Shown: positions 58,471-64,000 of the stretch, in pieces
How the letters are laid out: each line of letters begins with the position of its first letter
How positions within the stretch are numbered: position 1 is the stretch's first letter
Assembly (NCBI RefSeq): GCF_004153165.1
Contig: NZ_SEMD01000011.1
Span: 1-64,000 of the forward strand
Reading direction: 5' to 3'
Length of the DNA: 64,000 nucleotides
Source: Sporolactobacillus sp. THM7-4
GTDB lineage: Bacteria; Bacillota; Bacilli; Bacillales; Sporolactobacillaceae
Notes under the pieces: generated by a model
The model's input: the letters and a program-made list of their open reading frames with translations, nothing else
The model's database searches: none
Told to the model about the DNA's origin: nothing
Program-made: the position numbers and the translations under genes

Positions 58471-59595
58471 GTGTCATTGAATTATAGCCGGCTTTTTCAG
58501 CCGCTGGATTTGCCTAATGGTGCACACCTTCCGAACAGGATTGCTATTGCACCGATGACAACGTGGTCCAGCAACCTGAACGGAACGGTTTCCGACCAGG
58601 AAATAGCCTATTATAAAAGACGTGCAGGACTTGCCGGGTTATTTGTTTCTGCTTGTATTGCTGTATCACCGACAGGCCTTGCTTTTGATCATCAATTCAT
58701 CGCTTATGCTCCATCGGTATTACCAAGACTGAAGAAAATGGCCGAGGCAATGAAGTCAGAAGGCAGCAAAGCCGTTTTACAAATTCATCATGGCGGCAGC
58801 GAATCGGAAAAGAATCTGGTCATCTTTAACCAGACAGTCAGCGCGAGCGCAGTACCATCGTTTTCCGATCCGAAAAATGTGCCACAGGCTTTATCCGATG
58901 AGGAAATCAGAACCATCATAAAGGAATTCGGTTTTGCAACAAAGCTGGCGATTGAAGCTGGTTTCGACGGTGTCGAAATTCATGGCGCTAATCATTATCT
59001 GATCCAGCAGTTTGTTTCAGCACATTTTAATCAACGCACAGATGAGTGGGGAGGGTCGCTTGCGAGAAGGTTGCATTTTCCGCTGGCGGTTTTTGAAGAG
59101 GTGAAATCTGTTGCCGAAAAAAATGCAAGTAAGGATTTTATTGTCGGCTACCGCTTTTCTCCGGAAGAAATTCATCGGGCTTATGGCTACACGATTCATG
59201 ATACGCTTCAGCTGGTAGATGGTCTGCTTGATCGCGGCGTGCACTATCTGCATGTTTCACAGAATGATATTACAGCCGTCCCGCACGGCAGCGAAAAAGG
59301 CGGGGAGACAATCGTACATATTCTGTCTTCGCACATCGACGGCCGGGTTCCGCTTATTGCTGTCGGTGGCATTCATTTGCCCGATCAGGCAGTTGACGGA
59401 CTTAATGACGGAGCGGATATTGTTGCGCTGGGACGCGAAGCCATCATCGACCCTGTTTGGACGCAGAAAGTCAGAAACAACGAGATCGACAAGATTCATG
59501 TGACGCTGTCTCCGGCCCGTCAGAGTGAATTGGTCGTTCCAGACCGGCTATGGCACCTGATTACTCAGCCGACCGGATGGTTTCCGCTGGAATAA
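58471..59595 (+). CDS. Old Yellow Enzyme-family NADH:flavin oxidoreductase
   Basis: 374 residues from GTG 58471 (AGAAAGAAGG upstream). TIM-barrel FMN enzyme: NRIAIAPMTTWSS, LQIHHGGSES, GVEIHGANHYLIQQFVSAHF, NQRTDEWGGSLARRL and ADIVALGREAIIDP. It reduces activated C=C bonds with NAD(P)H; stress or xenobiotic role likely, natural substrate unknown. Monocistronic. Confidence 0.92.
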   Translation: MSLNYSRLFQPLDLPNGAHLPNRIAIAPMTTWSSNLNGTVSDQEIAYYKRRAGLAGLFVSACIAVSPTGLAFDHQFIAYAPSVLPRLKKMAEAMKSEGSKAVLQIHHGGSESEKNLVIFNQTVSASAVPSFSDPKNVPQALSDEEIRTIIKEFGFATKLAIEAGFDGVEIHGANHYLIQQFVSAHFNQRTDEWGGSLARRLHFPLAVFEEVKSVAEKNASKDFIVGYRFSPEEIHRAYGYTIHDTLQLVDGLLDRGVHYLHVSQNDITAVPHGSEKGGETIVHILSSHIDGRVPLIAVGGIHLPDQAVDGLNDGADIVALGREAIIDPVWTQKVRNNEIDKIHVTLSPARQSELVVPDRLWHLITQPTGWFPLE

Positions 59596-59664
59596 TCTGT
59601 TTCTACCCTATATATAATGAAGTATTTGATCGAACGTCTATTTTTTCAGCTATGACGAACATAT

Positions 59665-59704
59665 AAAGAAACCCCACCGGCTCGGTTGCTGGTGAGGTTT
59701 CTTT
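59665..59704 (+). terminator. Terminator after the Old Yellow Enzyme gene
   Basis: AAAGAAACC...CACC...GGTG...GGTTTCTTT hairpin. Confidence 0.85.
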
Positions 59705-59710
59705 ATACAG

Positions 59711-59770
59711 GTCGCCAGCCCGAGAAAACCCGGCAATTTATTGCCGGGATGAATCGACGTCTCGGGCGAC
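59711..59770. other. Nested double hairpin upstream of pncB
   Basis: An outer stem (GTCGC plus CCGAGA with TCTCGGGCGAC, a 4-nt bulge) encloses a perfect inner stem CCCGGCAA / TTGCCGGG with TTTA loop. No T-run. It lies upstream of the predicted pncB promoter (59844), so it is not in that mRNA leader if that promoter is right. Confidence 0.6.
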
Positions 59771-59843
59771 CGTTCCTGTGTTTGACTTGTTGTTTTTTGA
59801 TCCGTTCATCAATGTAAAATAATTTTTCTGAAAATGGGTACAG

Positions 59844-59872
59844 TTTACAACTTTATTTGACCGTTGTATACT
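59844..59872 (+). promoter_or_regulatory. Promoter of pncB
   Basis: -35 TTTACA (59844-59849), 17 bp, -10 TATACT (59867-59872), 51 nt before the start codon. ATAGGAGG supplies the ribosome site. Confidence 0.65.
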
Positions 59873-59923
59873 CGACACAAAGAAATGGTGTCGATCGATT
59901 GACTGTACATAGGAGGAAAAACC

Positions 59924-61396
59924 ATGGATTCTAAATTTGATGTGAGAAATGACAGGGATTTGACCATGCTTGTCGATTTCTATGAACTCACAATGGGAAA
60001 CAGCTATCTGGAAGAAGGGGCAGGCGATCAGATTGTTTACTTCGATATGTATTTCCGAAGAGTTCCTGACGGCGGCGGCTATTGCATTATGGCCGGAGTG
60101 GATCAACTTATCGAATATATGAAAGATCTGCGTTTTACGGAAGACGATATCGCTTATTTAAGGGAAACAAATACCTTTTCAGATAAATTTCTGGATTACT
60201 TAAGGGATTTCCGTTTTGAATGCGATGTATGGGCAGTTCCCGAAGGAAATCCGGTATTTCCCAATGAACCGTTGGTAACGGTCAAAGGCCCGGCCATTCA
60301 GGCACAGTTTTTGGAAACGATGGTTCTTCTGACGATCAATCATCAGACACTGATCGCAACTAAGGCTAATCGGATTTGCAGAGTAGCAGGCGACCGGCCG
60401 GTAATGGAGTTTGGTTCAAGACGAGCCCAGGGTTATGACGGGGCCATTTATGGAGCAAGAGCCGCTGTCATCGGGGGCTGCGCTTCAACAGCCAATACTC
60501 TGGCCGGAATGATGTTTGATATACCGGTGTCTGGAACGATGGCCCACAGCTGGATACAGCTTTTTGACAGTGAACTGGAAGCTTTCCGCGCCTGGGCAAA
60601 TGTTTACCCGGATCAGTGTCTGCTGCTGATCGATACATATAACGTCCTGAAATCGGGTCTCCCCAATGCCATCACCGTATTCCGTGAACTGCGGGAAAAA
60701 GGACATAAACCTCTTGGAATACGGATAGATTCCGGCGACATCACTTATCTGACAACAAGAGTGCGCAGAGCCCTGGACGAAGCGGGGTTCCAGGACGCGA
60801 TCATTGTCATCTCCAACTCGCTGGACGAACATATTATTAAAGACGTTCTGGCCGAGGGCGCCAGGATCAATTCTTTCGGTGTAGGGGAACGTTTAATCAC
60901 AGCGAAGTCCGAACCGGTTTTCGGAGGCGTTTATAAGCTTGTTGCTATTGAAAGGAACGGAAAAGTCATTCCGCGGATTAAGATCAGCGAAAACGAAGAA
61001 AAAATCACCAATCCGGGCTTTAAGAAAATTTACAGACTGTATGAAAAAGAGACGGACAAAGCGATCGCTGATCTTATTTGTGATCATGATGAAACTTTGG
61101 ATGAAACCAAACCGCTGACCATTTTTGATCCTGTCTTTACGTGGAAGAAGAAAACATTAAGAAATTATAAAGCTGAACCTTTACGTAAGAAAATATTCGA
61201 TCATGGTAAACTGTGCTATGAAAGCCCGTCCGTTCTTGAAATCCGAAAGTTTGCACAAGAGCAGGTAGAGCGGCAATGGCCGGAAGTTCTTCGCTTTGAG
61301 AATCCGCACAACTATTACGTGGATCTATCGACGAAAGTTTGGAATACGAAGCACGATCTTTTGAATCACTACGCAGAGACATTTAGTAAAAAATAA
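59924..61396 (+). CDS. pncB: Nicotinate phosphoribosyltransferase
   Basis: 490 residues. NAPRTase: LTMLVDFYELTMGNSYLEEG, VYFDMYFRRVPDGGGYCIMAG, EFGSRRAQGYDGAIYGARAA, GTMAHSWIQ, and PRPP-binding IRIDSGDITYL. It salvages nicotinate into NAD. Length and motifs are normal for the Bacilli form. Confidence 0.95.
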   Translation: MDSKFDVRNDRDLTMLVDFYELTMGNSYLEEGAGDQIVYFDMYFRRVPDGGGYCIMAGVDQLIEYMKDLRFTEDDIAYLRETNTFSDKFLDYLRDFRFECDVWAVPEGNPVFPNEPLVTVKGPAIQAQFLETMVLLTINHQTLIATKANRICRVAGDRPVMEFGSRRAQGYDGAIYGARAAVIGGCASTANTLAGMMFDIPVSGTMAHSWIQLFDSELEAFRAWANVYPDQCLLLIDTYNVLKSGLPNAITVFRELREKGHKPLGIRIDSGDITYLTTRVRRALDEAGFQDAIIVISNSLDEHIIKDVLAEGARINSFGVGERLITAKSEPVFGGVYKLVAIERNGKVIPRIKISENEEKITNPGFKKIYRLYEKETDKAIADLICDHDETLDETKPLTIFDPVFTWKKKTLRNYKAEPLRKKIFDHGKLCYESPSVLEIRKFAQEQVERQWPEVLRFENPHNYYVDLSTKVWNTKHDLLNHYAETFSKK

Positions 61397-61448
61397 AAAG
61401 AAAAGCCATGTCCAGACTGCCATGAACATGTCATTAAACACGGTGAAT

Positions 61449-61499
61449 TCCCGATCCTTTGAAGCTGAATAGGGCAACCAGCAGGATCGGGCTTTTCTG
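61449..61499 (+). terminator. Terminator after pncB
   Basis: CCCGATCCT / AGGATCGGG stem then CTTTTCT. Confidence 0.75.
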
Positions 61500-61558
61500 T
61501 AATTAGTGGTAAGATGAAGTTTGGCGGAAAAAGTAGAATAGGTACGGAGGATGAAGAG

Positions 61559-62521
61559 ATGAAAAAGAAAAAAATTGTCTTTCGTTTCAATGATGAATTT
61601 AACTTTCCTGCACCTTTAAAAGAAAAAGTGATCCAGCCGTTTGCGGATACATTCGAATTTTGTGAGATCAGCGGCAACTGGAATATTGAGCAGATAAAAG
61701 ATGCCGTTGCTTTTATCGGCTGGCCCACCGATCATATGATAAAAGCCATGGAAAACTTGCAATGGCTTCAGCTGCCAAGCGCCGGAGCGAACCATTTCGC
61801 CAATCATCCATTACTTGCAGACGATGTGACAGTAACCAACTCGAGCGGTGTTTTCGGTGTGGCGGGCGGTGAGCACATTATCGCACTGATGCTTGCTTTT
61901 GCCAGACAAATCCCAATTCATGTACATCAGACAGCTGAACATATCTGGAAGCAGAATCCGAGGTCTGTTCAAATTGAGGGGTCAACTGTTGCAATTGTCG
62001 GTCTTGGGGATATCGGATCTCAGGCGGCCATCCGCCTGAAAGCGTTTGGTGCCAGAGTAATTGGCATTAAACGCCAGATTAACGATAAGCCCGATTATAT
62101 TGACGCTTTATATGATATCCAATCCATCGGTCGGGTATTGAGCGAAAGCGATTTTGTCATCAACGTATTGCCCCTGACTCCTGAGACCAGGAATCTTTTT
62201 AATCATTCTCTGATCATGAATATAAAGCCGGGAGCTGTTTTTATCAATGTCGGCCGGGGTCAGACGGTGGACGAGCAGGCTCTCGCTGAAGCCCTTAAAA
62301 CCGGCCATCTTGGAGGAGCCGGCCTGGATGTGACAGCCGTTGAGCCTTTACCTGAAACAAGTCCTTTATGGGATCTTCCTAATGTAATCATCACCTCGCA
62401 TTCTCTCGGCATCACACCTGATAAACAGGAAAAGCGGGCTGCTTTGATTAAGGAAAATCTGGAGCGTTTCAGAGACGGGAAAATGATGGCTAACGTGGTC
62501 AACCGAAAGCTGGGCTACTAA
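61559..62521 (+). CDS. D-2-hydroxyacid dehydrogenase family protein
   Basis: 320 residues from ATG 61559, with GGAGGATGAAGAG upstream; the 61514 ATG has no such site. NAD domain VAIVGLGDIGSQAAIRL, catalytic Arg in INVGRGQTVDEQAL, Glu in VEPLPETSPLW, and His in ITSHSLGI (SH instead of the usual PH). Divergent N-terminus (FRFNDEFNFP). Substrate unknown; a phosphoglycerate-dehydrogenase-like or glyoxylate reductase-like enzyme. Confidence 0.88.
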   Translation: MKKKKIVFRFNDEFNFPAPLKEKVIQPFADTFEFCEISGNWNIEQIKDAVAFIGWPTDHMIKAMENLQWLQLPSAGANHFANHPLLADDVTVTNSSGVFGVAGGEHIIALMLAFARQIPIHVHQTAEHIWKQNPRSVQIEGSTVAIVGLGDIGSQAAIRLKAFGARVIGIKRQINDKPDYIDALYDIQSIGRVLSESDFVINVLPLTPETRNLFNHSLIMNIKPGAVFINVGRGQTVDEQALAEALKTGHLGGAGLDVTAVEPLPETSPLWDLPNVIITSHSLGITPDKQEKRAALIKENLERFRDGKMMANVVNRKLGY

Positions 62522-62668
62522 TTAGAAAGTGTTTATTTATTTTACGAAATAATACATACAGGGATGTCCTTTTCATTATGTATTGATTTTTTTTTTATTC
62601 ATCCACCCCTGAAAAAACCGAGAGCCCGGCGCACAACTAGTTACTTTGAATAGATTTCGGGTGATAAA

Positions 62669-63976
62669 TTGTTCAGTCAGATCGTGTTATTGATGAATCA
62701 CTATGGGTATCTGGTTCTATTTTTGTCAGTGATGATCGAACTGATTATTTTTATCCTTCCCATTCCAGCTGAAATCTTAATGACCTATACCGGATTCCTT
62801 GTTTATCAGGGGCAGCTCGGATGGGTGACCGCCATCTCAGTTGCCTGGATCGGATCGATGATCGGGATGACGCTTTCATACGGAATCGGCTATAAACTGG
62901 GTGCTCCTTTTTTTTACAAATACGGCAGCAAAGTTTATTTAAGCAGGGAGCGCATTGAAAAAATATCACGGTGGTTTAATAAGCACGGCAATAAACTGTT
63001 GATGATCGCCTATTTCATTCCCGGGGTCCGTCATATCACCGGTTACTCTTCGGGAATCACGAGGATTCATTATCGTTCCTTTGCTGTTTTCGCATATATC
63101 GGAGCTCTGATCTGGGTTTCCACATTCATTTCACTGGGGAAGACTCTTGGGCCTCAGTGGGAACAGTTTCACGCCACGATTCAGAAATATTTAATCCTTG
63201 GAGTAACAGGGCTAACTGTTATTCTCGCCACATATTACTTGTTCAAAAAAAATCGATCGCGAATCTATCATTTTTTAATTGCTACGTTAAAAAAGGTGAT
63301 CCTGACATTTGATTTATTGGGGAAAGCAAGGTTTTTTGTCATCGCGACCCTCGCTGTCTTTATCCTTTTATTCGGACTGATGGTTGGTATGATCCAGGAT
63401 TATCTGGCCAATGAAACCCGGGACTTTAATCAAGTAGCGATCCTGCTCGTTCACTTGATTTTCGGGAGGGAATGGAATCCCTTAATGCGGGATTTTTCGG
63501 CACTGGCCTCCGATCAAGTTCTGATCATTCTGGTTGGTTTCTCAGCACTATGGATTCTTCTCAAAGGCCATCATAAAAGACTGGAATTGATCACCTTGCT
63601 ATCCGTTGCTGCCGGCGGTCTGGCCTTAGAGGAAGGCCTTCAGTATCTCTTTGGATTGATCGGTGCGGAAAAACCGTTTCTGGGCAGTTTTTCCAATGCG
63701 TTTCCGGGTGAGAAGTCTTTGCTGACGGTTACCATCTACGGTTATTCGGGTTTTTTGCTCGTTAGATATTACGGAACCGTGTGGTCACGTTTTATTTGCG
63801 TTGTTACTATTTTATTCATCTGCCTTTTAGTGATGCTGAGCCGCATCTACTACGGTCTCCAGCTTCCCAATGATATTATCGCCGGATTCGTATTCGGCGG
63901 AGTATGGCTGACGTTAAATATAATCCTGTTTGAGATTTTTTGTATGCTGCAGCGTCAAACTGCCAGACAAGAATAA
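62669..63976 (+). CDS. DedA-PAP2 fusion membrane protein with degenerate PAP2 site
   Basis: 435 residues (TTG 62669, or ATG 62693). Residues 1-190: DedA/SNARE-associated domain (IPAEILMTYTGFLVYQGQLG, YFIPGVRHITGYSSGI), the lipid-scramblase family that carries undecaprenyl phosphate or phospholipids. Residues 230-430: PAP2-like six-helix domain, but the catalytic PSGH reads FPGEKS, and SRxxxxxH reads SRIYYGLQ (Gln398), with Asp402 kept. So scramblase activity is plausible and phosphatase activity doubtful. Confidence 0.88.
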   Translation: MFSQIVLLMNHYGYLVLFLSVMIELIIFILPIPAEILMTYTGFLVYQGQLGWVTAISVAWIGSMIGMTLSYGIGYKLGAPFFYKYGSKVYLSRERIEKISRWFNKHGNKLLMIAYFIPGVRHITGYSSGITRIHYRSFAVFAYIGALIWVSTFISLGKTLGPQWEQFHATIQKYLILGVTGLTVILATYYLFKKNRSRIYHFLIATLKKVILTFDLLGKARFFVIATLAVFILLFGLMVGMIQDYLANETRDFNQVAILLVHLIFGREWNPLMRDFSALASDQVLIILVGFSALWILLKGHHKRLELITLLSVAAGGLALEEGLQYLFGLIGAEKPFLGSFSNAFPGEKSLLTVTIYGYSGFLLVRYYGTVWSRFICVVTILFICLLVMLSRIYYGLQLPNDIIAGFVFGGVWLTLNIILFEIFCMLQRQTARQE

Positions 63977-64000
63977 ACCACCTGTCCGGGAAAAATACTT

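Noticed and set aside
1-64000. CRISPR arrays, tRNA, rRNA or toxin-antitoxin pairs
   Set aside because: No regularly spaced repeats, cloverleaf genes or rRNA blocks were seen; no small gene pair had convincing toxin-antitoxin features.

Overview
The window looks like chromosomal DNA from a low-to-moderate G+C, endospore-forming Bacillota (class Bacilli). The pointers are a YwmB-type protein, CadC/CadA of the staphylococcal type, Tn916-type genes, Bacillus-like Ku/LigD, strong AGGAGG ribosome sites and frequent TTG/GTG starts. A secreted sedolisin and the general gene content would fit an acid-tolerant Sporolactobacillaceae-like bacterium, but genus is a guess.

Layout. 1-3600: a pspA operon and a DUF1461 membrane protein. 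3748-6868: a two-component system followed by tiny membrane and histidine-rich proteins. 7000-13100: a second-type FtsH, then a Cu+-ATPase / cupredoxin / methyltransferase operon. 13100-15680: divergent cadCA. 15840-18480: an Lgt-like protein, a His-tailed membrane protein and a GGR-type flavoprotein. 18500-22600: a mercury-operon deletion scar, a P-ATPase fragment, a frameshifted ywmB, a C39-like protease and an M23 endopeptidase. 22767-29950: an ArsR-type regulator, a dead IS4 transposase, and a four-gene translationally coupled operon (A-T-TE synthetase, alpha/beta hydrolase, 14-TM exporter, Sfp-type PPTase) that looks like a small secondary-metabolite cluster. 30200-32975: the recombination end of a Tn916-like element without its conjugation genes. 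33200-40150: M50 protease, flavoprotein, DUF488, cupin, Crp/Fnr, permease, a CstR regulator and a deleted sulfide-oxidation locus. 40255-42983: Ku plus a split LigD. 43094-45777: sedolisin, glutamate racemase, SHOCT protein. 46135-49051: a second copy of the two-component/small-protein module. 49406-52264: a doubled DacB. 52656-58261: a five-gene polyamine operon. 58471-63976: an Old Yellow Enzyme, NAPRTase, a 2-hydroxyacid dehydrogenase and a DedA-PAP2 fusion.

Main unifying observation: six operons carry near-identical promoter architecture, namely 11-bp direct repeats of the form TTCYACAYRNT, then a 7-bp gap, then a TANNAT -10 box. A seventh site (pspA) has two good repeats and a weaker box, and an eighth (SHOCT gene) is weaker still. 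Two of these sites lie inside the two duplicated two-component modules. I infer a local envelope/metal-stress regulon driven by the duplicated OmpR-family regulators. It covers pspA, the small-protein operons, the Cu-ATPase operon, the Lgt-like gene, the C39-like and M23 proteins and possibly the SHOCT protein. The second main observation is the A-T-TE mini-cluster with its tandem operators and nearby ArsR-type regulator. No rRNA, tRNA or CRISPR array was recognised.
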